64,000 nucleotides of DNA from positions 15,314,001 through 15,378,000 of the forward strand of contig NC_067205.1 of the NCBI RefSeq assembly GCF_026262505.1, read 5' to 3'. The translations under genes and the position numbers were made by a program. The DNA comes from Trichomonas vaginalis G3. Lineage: Eukaryota > Parabasalia > Trichomonadida > Trichomonadidae. Positions 36,543 to 49,357 of this stretch are shown piece after piece; position 1 is the stretch's first letter; every line of letters begins with the position of its first letter. The notes beneath the pieces are model-generated. The model ran no database searches and was not told the DNA's origin. It saw only the letters and a list, made by a program, of their open reading frames with translations.

Positions 36543-39500
36543 TATTTCAAGTCAGACTTACTTTCGTCCGAGACTTACATTTCAAGTCAGACTTACATTT
36601 CAAGTCAGACTTACTTTCGTCCGAGACTTACATTTCAAGTCAGACTTACTTTCGTCCGAGACTTACATTTCAAGTCAGACTTACTTTCGTCCGAGACTTA
36701 CATTTCAAGTCAGACTTACTTTCGTCCGAGACTTACATTTCAAGTCAGACTTACTTTCGTCCGAGACTTACATTTCAAGTCAGACTTACATTTCAAGTCA
36801 GACTTACATTTCAAGTCTGACTTACATTTCAAGTCAGACTTACTTTCGTCCGAGACTTACATTTCAAGTCAGACTTACTTTCGTCCGAGACTTACATTTC
36901 AAGTCAGACTTACTTTCGTCCGAAACTTACATTTCAAGTCAGACTTACTTTCGTCCGAGACTTACATTTCAAGTCAGACTTACTTTCGTCCGAGACTTAC
37001 ATTTCAAGTCAGACTTACTTTCGTCCGAGACTTACATTTCAAGTCAGACTTACATTTCAAGTCAGACTTACTTTCGTCCGAGACTTACATTTCAAGTCAG
37101 ACTTACTTTCGTCCGAGACTTACATTTCAAGTCAGACTTACTTTCGTCCGAGACTTACATTTCAAGTCAGACTTACATTTCAAGTCAGACTTACTTTCGT
37201 CCGAGACTTACATTTCAAGTCAGACTTACTTTCGTCCGAGACTTACATTTCAAGTCAGACTTACTTTCGTCCGAGACTTACATTTCAAGTCAGACTTACT
37301 TTCGTCCGAGACTTACATTTCAAGTCAGACTTACTTTCGTCCGAGACTTACATTTCAAGTCAGACTTACATTTCAAGTCAGACTTACATTTCAAGTCAGA
37401 CTTACATTTCAAGTCAGACTTACTTTCGTCCGAGACTTACATTTCAAGTCAGACTTACTTTCGTCCGAGACTTACATTTCAAGTCAGACTTACTTTCGTC
37501 CGAGACTTACATTTCAAGTCAGACTTACTTTCGTCCGAGACTTACATTTCAAGTCAGACTTACTTTCGTCCGAGACTTACATTTCAAGTCAGACTTACAT
37601 TTCAAGTCAGACTTACTTTCGTCCGAGACTTACATTTCAAGTCAGACTTACTTTCGTCCGAGACTTACATTTCAAGTCAGACTTACTTTCGTCCGAGACT
37701 TACATTTCAAGTCAGACTTACTTTCGTCCGAGACTTACATTTCAAGTCAGACTTACTTTCGTCCGAGACTTACATTTCAAGTCAGACTTACTTTCGTCCG
37801 AGACTTACATTTCAAGTCAGACTTACTTTCGTCCGAGACTTACATTTCAAGTCAGACTTACATTTCAAGTCAGACTTACTTTCGTCCGAGACTTACATTT
37901 CAAGTCAGACTTACATTTCAAGTCAGACTTACTTTCGTCCGAGACTTACATTTCAAGTCAGACTTACTTTCGTCCGAGACTTACATTTCAAGTCAGACTT
38001 ACTTTCGTCCGAGACTTACATTTCAAGTCAGACTTACTTTCGTCCGAGACTTACATTTCAAGTCAGACTTACTTTCGTCCGAGACTTACATTTCAAGTCA
38101 GACTTACTTTCGTCCGAGACTTACATTTCAAGTCAGACTTACTTTCGTCCGAGACTTACATTTCAAGTCAGACTTACTTTCGTCCGAGACTTACATTTCA
38201 AGTCAGACTTACTTTCGTCCGAGACTTACATTTCAAGTCAGACTTACTTTCGTCCGAGACTTACATTTCAAGTCAGACTTACTTTCGTCCGAGACTTACA
38301 TTTCAAGTCAGACTTACTTTCGTCCGAGACTTACATTTCAAGTCAGACTTACTTTCGTCCGAGACTTACATTTCAAGTCAGACTTACTTTCGTCCGAGAC
38401 TTACATTTCAAGTCAGACTTACTTTCGTCCGAGACTTACATTTCAAGTCAGACTTACTTTCGTCCGAGACTTACATTTCAAGTCAGACTTACATTTCGTC
38501 AGACTTACATTTCAAGTCTGACTTACATTTCAAGTCAGACTTACTTTCGTCCGAGACTTACATTTCAAGTCAGACTTACTTTCGTCCGAGACTTACATTT
38601 CAAGTCAGACTTACTTTCGTCCGAAACTTACATTTCAAGTCAGACTTACTTTCGTCCGAGACTTACATTTCAAGTCAGACTTACTTTCGTCCGAGACTTA
38701 CATTTCAAGTCAGACTTACTTTCGTCCGAGACTTACATTTCAAGTCAGACTTACTTTCGTCCGAGACTTACATTTCAAGTCAGACTTACTTTCGTCCGAG
38801 ACTTACATTTCAAGTCAGACTTACATTTCAAGTCAGACTTACTTTCGTCCGAGACTTACATTTCAAGTCAGACTTACTTTCGTCCGAGACTTACATTTCA
38901 AGTCAGACTTACTTTCGTCCGAAACTTACATTTCAAGTCAGACTTACTTTCGTCCGAGACTTACATTTCAAGTCAGACTTACTTTCGTCCGAGACTTACA
39001 TTTCAAGTCAGACTTACTTTCGTCCGAGACTTACATTTCAAGTCAGACTTACATTTCAAGTCAGACTTACTTTCGTCCGAGACTTACATTTCAAGTCAGA
39101 CTTACATTTCAAGTCAGACTTACATTTCAAGTCTGACTTACATTTCAAGTCAGACTTACTTTCGTCCGAGACTTACATTTCAAGTCAGACTTACTTTCGT
39201 CCGAGACTTACATTTCAAGTCAGACTTACTTTCGTCCGAGACTTACATTTCAAGTCAGACTTACTTTCGTCCGAGACTTACATTTCAAGTCAGACTTACT
39301 TTCGTCCGAGACTTACATTTCAAGTCAGACTTACATTTCAAGTCAGACTTACATTTCAAGTCAGACTTACATTTCAAGTCAGACTTACTTTCGTCCGAGA
39401 CTTACATTTCAAGTCAGACTTACTTTCGTCCGAGACTTACATTTCAAGTCAGACTTACTTTCGTCCGAGACTTACATTTCAAGTCAGACTTACTTTCGTC

Positions 39501-41514
39501 CGAGACTTACATTTCAAGTCAGACTTACTTTCGTCCGAGACTTACATTTCAAGTCAGACTTACTTTCGTCCGAGACTTACATTTCAAGTCAGACTTACAT
39601 TTCAAGTCAGACTTACTTTCGTCCTTACACAAGTCAATATCAACACATCAGACTTACATTTCAAGTCAGACTTACTTTCGTCCGAGACTTACATTTCAAG
39701 TCAGACTACTTTCGTCCGAACATTTCAAGTCAGACTTACTTTCGTCCGAGACTTACATTTCAAGTCAGACTTACTTTCGTCCGAGACTTACATTTCAAGT
39801 CAGACTTACTTTCGTCGAGACTTACATTTCAAGTCAGACTTACTTTCGTCCGAGACTTACATTTCAAGTCAGACTTACTTTCGTCCGAGACTACATTTCA
39901 AGTCAGACTTCCATTTCAAGTCAGACTTACTTTCGTCCGAGACTTACATTTCAAGTCAGACTTCCATTTCAAGTCAGACTTACTTTCGTCCGAGACTTAC
40001 ATTTCAAGTCAGACTTACTTTCGTCCGAGACTTACATTTCAAGTCAGACTTACTTTCGTCCGAGACTTACATTTCAAGTCAGACTTACTTTCGTCCGAGA
40101 CTTACATTTCAAGTCAGACTTACTTTCGTCCGAGACTTACATTTCAAGTCAGACTTACTTTCGTCCGAGACTTACATTTCAAGTCAGACTTACTTTTCGT
40201 CCGAGACTTACATTTCAAGTCAGACTTACTTTCGTCCGAGACTTACATTTCAAGTCAGACTTACTTTCGTCCGAGACTTACATTTCAAGTCAGACTTACT
40301 TTCGTCCGAGACTTACATTTCAAGTCAGACTTACTTTCGTCGAGACTTACATTTCAAGTCAGACTTACTTTCGTCCGAGACTTACATTTCAAGTCAGACT
40401 TACTTTCGTCCGAGACTTACATTTCAAGTCAGACTTACTTTCGTCCGAGACTTACATTTCAAGTCAGACTTACTTTCGTCCGAGACTTACATTTCAAGTC
40501 AGACTTACTTTCGTCCGAGACTTACATTTCAAGTCAGACTTACTTTCGTCCGAGACTTACATTTCAAGTCAGACTTATCGTCCGAGACTTACATTTCAAG
40601 TCAGACTTACTTTCGTCCGAGACTTACATTCAAGTCAGACTTACTTTCGTCCGAGACTTACATTTCAAGTCAGACTTACTTTCGTCCGAGACTTACATTT
40701 CAAGTCAGACTTACATTTCAAGTCAGACTTACTTTCGTCCGAGACTTACATTTCAAGTCAGACTTACTTTCGTCCGAGACTTACATTTCAAGTCAGACTT
40801 ACTTTCGTCCGAGACTTACATTTCAAGTCAGACTTACATTTCAAGTCAGACTTACTTTCGTCCGAGACTTACATTTCAAGTCAGACTTACTTTCGTCCGA
40901 GACTTACATTTCAAGTCAGACTTACTTTCGTCCGAGACTTACATTTCAAGTCAGACTTACATTTCAAGTCAGACTTACTTTCGTCCGAGACTTACATTTC
41001 AAGTCAGACTTACTTTCGTCCGAGACTTACATTTCAAGTCAGACTTACTTTCGTCCGAGACTTACATTTCAAGTCAGACTTACTTTCGTCCGAGACTTAC
41101 ATTTCAAGTCAGACTTACTTTCGTCCGAGACTTACATTTCAAGTCAGACTTACTTTCGTCCGAGACTTACATTTCAAGTCAGACTTACTTTCGTCCGAGA
41201 CTTACATTTCAAGTCAGACTTACTTTCGTCCGAGACTTACATTTCAAGTCAGACTTACTTTCGTCCGAGACTTACATTTCAAGTCAGACTTACATTTCAA
41301 GTCAGACTTACTTTCGTCCGAGACTTACATTTCAAGTCAGACTTACTTTCGTCCGAGACTTACATTTCAAGTCAGACTTACTTTCGTCCGAGACTTACAT
41401 TTCAAGTCAGACTTACATTTCAAGTCAGACTTACTTTCGTCCGAGACTTACATTTCAAGTCAGACTTACATTTCAAGTCAGACTTACTTTCGTCCGAGAT
41501 TTACATTTCAAGTC
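36543..41514. repeat. 5-kb minisatellite, right inverted-repeat array
   Basis: About 130-150 tandem units of the 35-bp repeat found at 14227-14695, interspersed with runs of the 18-bp half-unit alone (for example 36775-36835, 37355-37420, 39095-39140, 39320-39375). Rare variants such as CCGAAAC for CCGAGAC and AAGTCTGAC for AAGTCAGAC recur in blocks, showing expansion by copying of higher-order segments. Irregular units cluster at 39620-39910 and 40560-40640. The unit has no stop codon in this direction, so two giant open frames (about 1700 codons) run through it. These are a by-product, because a 35-bp period must cycle through all frames. Confidence 0.95.
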
Positions 41515-41644
41515 CAAGGAAAAGAGACTATTGATGACTTACTTTCCATCGATGGTGCACAACAGCAGGGAGGGGATTCGTGGGTTTGGGGAAATTCGCT
41601 GAGGCACTAGTGTCCGGATTGTTCGTCAAATAGGTTTCCTTTCC

Positions 41645-42080
41645 TATAAAGAAATGACACTTTTTGGCGGCTTATTGACTCAGAAAAATTTGAGAGTTAA
41701 CGAATAATTTTGGCGCCAAAAATAATTTCTCTTAATTTATTAAATTTAATATACGCACATCCATAAGTTATGCTATTTTTTCTATTTATTTTGTTCTAAA
41801 ATTCTAAATATTTTTTTCATAAGATAAAATATGATGTCTAGTCTCATTTACATAACAACATGCCTTAGAATAGGTTTTTTATTCTTTTTGTCACTTTAAA
41901 TTAAGAATAAAAAGATAATTTAAATTGAATATTTGCGATTATTCTCACTAATGCTGCTTCCTCTTTTATTAGGTAGACAACAAAAAGTTAGCCTTGGACT
42001 CCCATATCAGATTTTTGATTGGTTGCGTATATAATGAGCTGGGATTGATAGACGAAAACCCAGTGAGAAAATTTTTGACG
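41645..42080 (+). repeat. 430-bp inverted repeat, right copy
   Basis: Starts AAATGACACTTTTTGGCGGC and ends TTTTTGACGCC. It is the inverted partner of 12656-13087. Only about 130 bp separate it from the end of the minisatellite; on the left side the gap is about 930 bp. Confidence 0.75.
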
Positions 42081-42710
42081 CCTAAAAAATTATGATCTTT
42101 TCGCCATTTCAAAATAATAGAAAGATTATATGATTTGGGTTCTCTAAAATCTAACTGATAACAATTCAGTTTTCTTGCAATTTATTCACGAACAACATCA
42201 TAACCCTTTTGAAAATTAAGAGAGGTTATCGATTTTGTAATTTAATTGTCGTCGTTATCGATTTTGTAATTTAATTGTTATCGTCTTTTTCTAAACGTGC
42301 ATTTTTACATTAAAAGCAATGCAACTCCAAAATTAATTGGTATTTAGACTTTAATTAGGTGCAGACAAACGAAATGCAGTCCAAATATTTTGGTGATATA
42401 TGAATTACATAAATTTAGGGAAATTGAAATTATATCTTTTTAAATTTTTAGGAAAACAGATTTATAGAATTGTTTAAGTCATCAAAATAATGCAGACTTA
42501 GGTCAAATTTTCCAAATTTAATCATTTGCAAGACTTTCAAGCGACTTCAAAATGTCGAAATATAAGTCCAAAAATAAAATTACGATTACAGTCTATCCTC
42601 AATTATTATCACGCTAATTATTGAGTGACCCATGCGTTCGTATGTATGTAATACCTTTTAAAAAGGAGATGAGAGAGATAAACTACATTTACAATTTAAA
42701 TCTGATGTAT

Positions 42711-42920
42711 TTACTTGTTACATTTACAAATGTAAATGTTTCTCGTAATGTTTACATTTTGTAAGTATAACGAATAAAAATGACGCACTTTTTTTACAAA
42801 GTCAAATTATGCGATACAACTTTACTTGTTACATTTACAAATGTAAATGTTTCTCGTAATGTTTACATTTTGTAAGTATAACGAATAAAAATGACGCACT
42901 TTTTTTACAAAGTCAAATTA
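42711..42920. repeat. Tandem duplication of about 107 bp in MULE
   Basis: The block beginning TTTACTTGTTACATTTACAA and ending ACAAAGTCAAATTA occurs twice in a row here but once in the other copy (from about 51082). It contains a palindromic ACATTTACAAATGTAAATGT. Confidence 0.8.
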
Positions 42921-43888
42921 TTGTTCGATTTTTGCAGCTTGTAAACGATTAATTGTATAAAGCAATTGATATTAGCACGACATAACTGAATAATTCTAAT
43001 ATTGAAATCAAAAGCCCTTAAAATATCATGATATTTTAATTTCATAACAAATCTAGGAGACTATTTGATGAAAACATATCCGATGTGGGTTTTGTTGTAT
43101 TATATAACTTGTTATTGACTTCTTAGCTTTCCAAATTTTTTTCGATAATGAGAAAACGAATGAAAAATCAACATTTGGTCCATTTAAAATTTGATTTGTT
43201 TACATTTTTTTTACTTTTTGAATTTCAATTTATATTTTCCTCAAGAAATACTTTAGATTTTAAGAAACTAAATCATATAATCTACTAAGAAAATATATTA
43301 AATCCTATAATACTCAAAGTTTTGTGATAAATCCGATCTTTTTTATTTTACTTTTATTATGTTTTTGCAAACTTAAGGTCCTCACTAGGTAAAACATAAT
43401 ACTCTTTGAAGTTAAGTATTTTCACAAAGAGAGGACCAACAATATCAAAATATTGAATAAAGATTTGTATTATTTTATTTATTTTTAAGAACATGTTTAA
43501 GAACCCTCATTATCTCCACGAATATTGCATATTTTTCTATTCTAAGACCACCAAAATTACGTTTTAATATAGAAAATAACATATTTATGTGATGCTAAAG
43601 TCGAAGTCCTTAAAAAATTAGTGTTAAACATCCATTTATTACAAAATTGAAGAAATATATGTAAAATATAACACATAATTTAGTTATTTGACTCAATTAT
43701 TAGTTATGCAATATCAGTTGTGTTTATATCTGCGTTATATCACGAGATGCATTGAATTGTCATAATTAGATCACCGTAAATCTTATCAATTTTTGATACA
43801 CTTCCGGTGAAAAATTTAGCCTTGACAATAGGATGAAATATATTGTAAAAAAATAAATTTTAGATTTTGAAGTTTATCATTTCGAATA

Positions 43889-44800
43889 ATGAAATATAAA
43901 CAATACAAATTTTCTGTCGTTTCGAGATTCATAAATGATCGGAATCTTCCAGCTCCGACTGAAATAGAACTTTCGGAAGCTAATTTTCAAGACGAATCTT
44001 CTTTATTAAGATTTATTTTGGATATCCCTAAGGATTTAAGCTTTTCCATTGACTCATATTCAATGAATCTTTTGATACATTTCATTATCGAGCAATCTAC
44101 ACAAAATGAAACAATATTAAAATTCACAATTCAAAATATCACTTCTTTCGAATATCTTTCAAATAGATTTGATACTACTGGAAAATTTATTCGAATATTT
44201 ATCGCATTATATTAACAGATTTTTTTCATTTTTTCATTAAAATTAATTCATTTTAAAGCTTTAGATAACATACAATACCTTTATTTATCAACATTTTCCG
44301 ATCAATATGATGAGATATTACGTTTCATAAGCAGCAGTGACAATTCTCTCTATATCATCGATACATTTATTGCTTTGATTAAAAACAATATTCTTGACGT
44401 TGAATTCTTCCAAAACGCAGTTTTACTCAAGAAAGAAATTTTTTCTAGTATTATTGAGTACGAAAATCAATATTCAACTTATGCAATTGCAAATTTCTTT
44501 ACAAAATTATTAAAATATTACCCAGGATATGCAACTGCTCTTCCATGTTCGGATATACTAATATCAAATTATTTCAACTTTTTTAATGACGTGAATTCAA
44601 TTATAAATAACGAAGATTTTGTTTATCTTCTCAAATTTATAGTTTTATTTTATAAAGCAGTCGATATAACATCTGAGATGGCTTTAGAATTCATAAAAAC
44701 ACTTGAAATTCTGCGAAGTCTTTCTCCTCACTATTCATTTACAGAGTATGTAGTTCAGGGGTATTATTGTGTACTTCCTCTTATACCCATGCAAATTTAA
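43889..44800 (+). pseudogene. Unknown helical protein carried by MULE (copy 1)
   Basis: Starts with the ATG of MKYKQYKFSVVSRFINDRN. The protein is rich in Ile, Leu, Phe and Asn, with repeated amphipathic helices (LRFILDIPKDLSFSIDSYSM, FFTKLLKYYPGYATALP), as in armadillo-like or ankyrin-type scaffolds of trichomonads. Comparison with the second copy (53549-54302) shows one extra base near 44147 and one missing base near 44216 here, so the frame shifts for about 70 bases and then returns. Coding character may run on to about 45000. It lies inside the MULE, so it is cargo or a second transposon gene. Function unknown. Confidence 0.55.
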
Positions 44801-45040
44801 TCTACCGATTTTTTAAATTCACATGAATTTTTAATTAATTATGCAATTGAGAATTCAAATCTTCACAAATATTTGAAATTATATTCCAGATGTTTCCGCA
44901 GATTTGATAGCGATGAAATATTCAAAAATGTTTTTCATATCTTAAACCTTGTAGAAGTTACAACAGAATATTTATCAGAAAATCAGGATCTTTCTGAGAA
45001 ATAAATCTTTATTTGCAACGATATCCTAACGAGGGTTAAT

Positions 45041-45398
45041 TTAATTTTTATTTTTTATTTCAAGTTTGAGTAAACTTTCAAGATAATCTATATAAGCCTT
45101 TTGATGTTCTTCATCTAGATTCTTGTTTAATATGTGATGAATTTGATTTTTTTTTTGAAAATTCAAGATAAAATTCTTTTTTATCTTGATCAACAACATG
45201 AACAATTCGAGTACAGCGTAACATTTCATCAATATTTTCTGTTTTCTTCGTTTCTAGATATTTTTCAAATATTTCTTGCGGAATCTCATTTTGATATACC
45301 CATTTATTTTTTTCCGGATGCTGATCTTTGTACTTAACGAAATATTGCTTGACTATTCGCTCAGAAACAACATATTCGATCTCTTTTCTCTTTCTCAT
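45041..45398 (-). CDS. Chromodomain-like protein within MULE
   Basis: A frame of 95 codons (45111-45398), with a likely continuation in another frame to 45041 after the A/T run near 45150. Residues 8-45 (IEYVVSERIVKQYFVKYKDQ then HPEKNKWVYQNEIPQEIFEKYLE) follow the chromodomain pattern: a Tyr-Val-Val-x-x-x-Ile strand, a Phe-Val-Lys-Tyr strand and the conserved Trp. A Lys/Glu-rich coil follows. Chromodomains bind methylated histone tails and guide integration in some retroelements, so this could tether the transposon or its transposase to chromatin. It is transcribed against the transposase. The domain call is from pattern only. Confidence 0.55.
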
Positions 45399-45623
45399 TG
45401 AATATTTGTGACACTTTTGAATTCAATCAAATCAAAAATATTTGAAATTGCTAGAATTTTTTTTCTTTCTCATGAATATTTGAAATGACTCAAAAGGAAA
45501 ACTCGTTCGATTCAATTCAATTTTGAATCAGAATTTTTTAAGGACCAATAAATCAAATTATGTTAAGAAAATCTTTTTTTAACTCAGAGTATCAAAAGTA
45601 CGTTAAACCTTCAATTTTATCTC

Positions 45624-47483
45624 ATGTCGGAAAGCGAACCGACAATAGTGGAAGAGAATCAAACTATATCAGTATCCATCCAAGCTATTGTTGATGAAGA
45701 AAAAGGAGATGGAGCTGATATGCTGATTTAATTCAAAATGAATTGAATTCCGTAAAAAATTGAAATATAGAATGGAAATACCTGAAAATTCCCCAATTCC
45801 AATTCTCAAGGAAAGATATAGCAAATTAAAATTTACAGATCCTACAGAAGCTGCTATATTTATTGCAAAAGATTCATATAATTCTTTTTATCCATTAAAT
45901 TTTGAGCAAGGAAAAAAGTTTCGTTGTCCTAACTGCCAATTTTGCATGGAGCTTGTAAAGACTCATGAAAATGGTCAACTTTTCTTCATTCCAGTAATTA
46001 AACACGAGCATAGAGCAAAGCAATGCAAGCCGAGTAACAATATACCAAAAATTCTTAAGTTGCAAGCAGGAAAAAAAGTCTATGAATTAGCAAATTCTGA
46101 TAATGTTCCTCAATGCAAAGAAATTTTTGCAAAAGAATTGAATATTCCCAATGCAACTTATACGATGTTCCATAATATAGTAAATAAACTTAAAGGAACC
46201 ACAAAGGGGATAGAATTCAATCTTACAATTATTTCTCAACAATTTTTTCAATCATAAACAAAATCGAACAAGGATTCTGCGAAATGATTTTAGTTAAAGA
46301 AGTTAACAATGAAATTGAATTGCATACATTTAAGAAAGGTGATGAATTACCTGAAAATTCAAAAGACTTTCAAATTTATTCATTTATTGTAATTCCTCCA
46401 ATAACTCATTTTTACATGCAAACACAAGCTTTTTGCGGAATAATTCAAATTGATGGAACGTTTTTATTTTGTATTAAAAAAGGAAACTTACTCATTATTG
46501 GTACACCTGCACCAAATAATAGACTTATCCCTATTGCATTTGCATGGTCTGTTAGTGAAAATACGATAACAATTAAGGATATGCTCACTAAATTGAAATC
46601 TTTTATTCCACCAAGCAGATTCAAGAATATTTATTCCGATCAAGGTCCGGCAATTATAGCTGCTGTTAGAGAATCAGGCTTTTCTTGCGATCATAAATTT
46701 TGCTTACGTCATTTTGCAACAAAAAGGGAATACATCAATGTCTATTCCGAAATTGTTGAAGTCGCTTACGCAGACCATCCTCAAAAACGAATTGACTTGA
46801 TTAAAAAGTTAGAAACTCGTTTACAAGAGGAATATCCAAACCGCGAAAATAATCAGGATCTCTTTAAGTACTTAGATAGTATTAACCCATTTGAAGGATT
46901 CGCTGACTACACCGCTGGCATACTCACAACATCTCTTATTGAATCCCTTAATGCCGAAATTAAAGATAAATGGGATACATATGAACCCGCCGAACTAATT
47001 ATCCGTCTCATTGAACATGAATTCAATCTTGTTAAAAATGTTTTAACAGGTGATTTTAAATCAGATAATATTATCAAAAATCTAAATGAAACTTTGAAAC
47101 ATTCAGATATGTTTAGCTCGGTATTATATGATCCAATTCAATAATTATATTATGCAACTTTTGGTCGCTATACATATTGCGTAAAAATTATGTCAGATTC
47201 ACAATATTCATGCACATGTAAGCACATCGAATTATACGGATTACCTTGTATTCATGTAATCGCCGTATTGAATCACTTTTCGAACAAAAATCTTCTTAAA
47301 AATTTGAATGATGCAGTTCATGCTCGCTTCAAATGTTCAGAGTTTATGACTCCTGTGGAAGATTTAATGAAATTTTATGTTGACCAAGCATCTTTAAAAA
47401 TTCCCGGAATAAATTTCAACCTGGGAGAGATTGAAAAATTAAGGGGAAAAAGGACTAGGATTAAAGCATTTTACGAAAAGTGA
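45624..47483 (+). pseudogene. MULE transposase with SWIM zinc finger, interrupted
   Basis: The pieces cover a full MULE transposase. An N-terminal region has a CxxC...H zinc-binding pattern (RCPNCQFCMEL...KHEHRAKQC, from the FLYWCH/WRKY-GCM1 class). The DDE core has IQIDGTFLF (first Asp), YSDQGPAI (second Asp), the CDHKFCLRHF block and SLIESLNAEIKDKW (Glu). The C-terminal SWIM finger is CTCKHIELYGLPCIHVIAVL. The frame changes twice (near 45730 and between 46200 and 46284) and a stop falls between 47144 and 47190. Probably inactive, unless these are sequencing errors. Confidence 0.88.
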
Positions 47484-48763
47484 TGCTGTGTTGTTAGTTA
47501 TTTATTTACTTTTTTTAATATTTTTTAAAAAAATAAAAGAAAATTCAAATAATTTTGTATCTCCCATGATATATCGACCCACGAGTACTAATGTGGCTAT
47601 AATTAGAGATTGCAACTCTATTATGATCATAGTCCGGTGATATACAATAAGATTCAAATTTTGAAAGAATTAAATTAATAAAATCCCGGTGAAAAAAATA
47701 AAAACAGCTTCTAAAAGTATAGTTATCTTAAAATACGAACTTCAACACAAGTTTTTTGATCCAATAGAAAATTGAATTCTTTGAATAAATAAAATATTTT
47801 ATGTATTAACATATTAAATTTCCTAATTATTTTTTCTTCTTGGGAAAATTTTTGAATTCGAATAGAAAATTCAATAAATTGAAATTGGGTTGAAAGAATT
47901 CTCCATATTAACTTGTCATATATTTCAGATCATATAAATTAAGTTAATTAAATTTTTTAAAAACCTTAATAGGATAAAAAAAAGAATTTACACTCTCTCA
48001 CTTTGAAAACGTAGAAAATGCCAATCTATTGGTATACATTTTAGTTTTGTTAAGTTTACAAAACAATTACTCTAGATTTTAAAGATTTATCAAGAATTTA
48101 GAGAATATCCTTCTCAAAACAACTTCAATAGCGAAGGATTAGTATTGAATCGGATTTGTAACATAATTATAGTACATTACAATACAATTTCTCCGACTTT
48201 TAAATATTTTTGAAATATTTACAAAATATGCTCTTTCTATCATCGATACTTTAATACAGAGCAAATTTAGTAAATGTCATCACGTTATTTTTTCATAAAT
48301 CGTTTTCGAACTTTTGAAATATTTATTTTAAACCAGTTTTCTACATTTAATATGTGAATTATATCAAAAGTAGATGGGCGATACTTGTAAATCTATTTAA
48401 ACTATTAGTTTGCTATTATTGAAGAACTTTATAATTTTTTTTTTTATGTATGGAATTAAAGATAATTTTGCTGATTCCAACTGGTTTTTCTATATGAGTT
48501 AAATATGCCAAGTGAAATTGGACTTGCCAATATTGTAAATTGAAGTATGGACTATATATCGATTTTCATTGATTGATGAATAACTCGGAGTAATGTAATT
48601 GTTGATAATGAAAAATAGTTTTCAATTGCTGGTAAGGGCCAATGTATGTTCAATAGCTCCGAAAGCAAAAAATGCACGTTTAGAAAAAGACGATAACGAT
48701 TAAATTACAAAATCGATAACGACGACGATTAAATTACAAAATCAATAATGACCCGAAAATTAA

Positions 48764-49357
48764 CGTTCTAATATTGTGATTTCTTTCCTGAGTTGCTTCA
48801 TTTCCCTGCGAATTATCGAATAAAATCAATTTTTCATAGCCACAACGGATAAATTGTTAAAATTATTAATCTTTTTTTTTAATCTAGCCATTTTTCCATT
48901 GCAATGCTTAAATTATAATTCTGTTTAGTATGTTAATCTGGTAATCATCATAGAAGTTAAAAGTGTTGCATTTAAAACTCCTCTAAAAAATAATCTTTTC
49001 ACCATTGTTTTAAATACAAGAAAATATCTCGCGATCATATTTTCCTCACATAGTATTTATATATTTGTTGGATTTCCAATGACTATCATTTGAAATGTAA
49101 AAATTCTTTTCGATTAATTCTGAAAGATATTTTCACAACTTTGATCTAGATCATGGCATGCAATTTTATGAGAAAATATAAAGTGATCTCAAAAATTTAA
49201 GAAATAATCCAAAAATTGAAACCGTGAGGGGATTTTTAATTTTTAAACTATTTTAAATTAAATTTTAGTAATATTTAAGTTCACATATAATAGAGATAAC
49301 ATAGTAGTTTGGAATTTAGATGCTACAAGGCTGATAGTCAAAATGGTCAAGGTATAA
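48764..49357. other. Intergenic, AT-rich
   Basis: About 590 bp between the MULE and the 3' end of the glycosyltransferase gene; nothing recognised. Confidence 0.5.

Larger units (their letters stand above)
14020..41514. mobile_element. Polinton/Maverick element 1 (broken, young)
   Basis: A Polinton of about 27 kb with long terminal inverted repeats (left about 14227-15324, right 35854-41514). The family gene set is present: major capsid protein, FtsK/HerA-type packaging ATPase, family B DNA polymerase, integrase, penton-like proteins, KilA-N proteins and a long fibre protein. Of the order of ten interruptions are scattered over the polymerase, integrase and two structural genes, so this copy looks broken. 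The two inverted repeats remain nearly identical outside the minisatellite arrays, so the insertion is recent. The exact outer ends are blurred by the minisatellite, and I could not identify a 6-bp target duplication. Confidence 0.9.
42220..48754 (+). mobile_element. MULE (Mutator-like) transposon with cargo genes
   Basis: A 6.5-kb element with a perfect 9-bp target duplication GAAAATTAA (42211-42219 and 48755-48763), the size made by Mutator-like elements. Terminal inverted repeats of about 90 bp share TTATCGATTTTGTAATTTAA and TCGTCTTTTTCTAAACGTGC; each contains an internal duplication of a roughly 30-bp block. It carries, left to right, an unknown helical gene, a chromodomain-like ORF on the minus strand and the transposase. 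The transposase is interrupted, so this copy is not autonomous now. Confidence 0.9.

Noticed and set aside
36475-41610. Two giant overlapping open frames of about 1,700 codons
   Set aside because: They are produced by a 35-bp tandem repeat without stop codons; all frames cycle through the same peptide. No sign of selection for coding.
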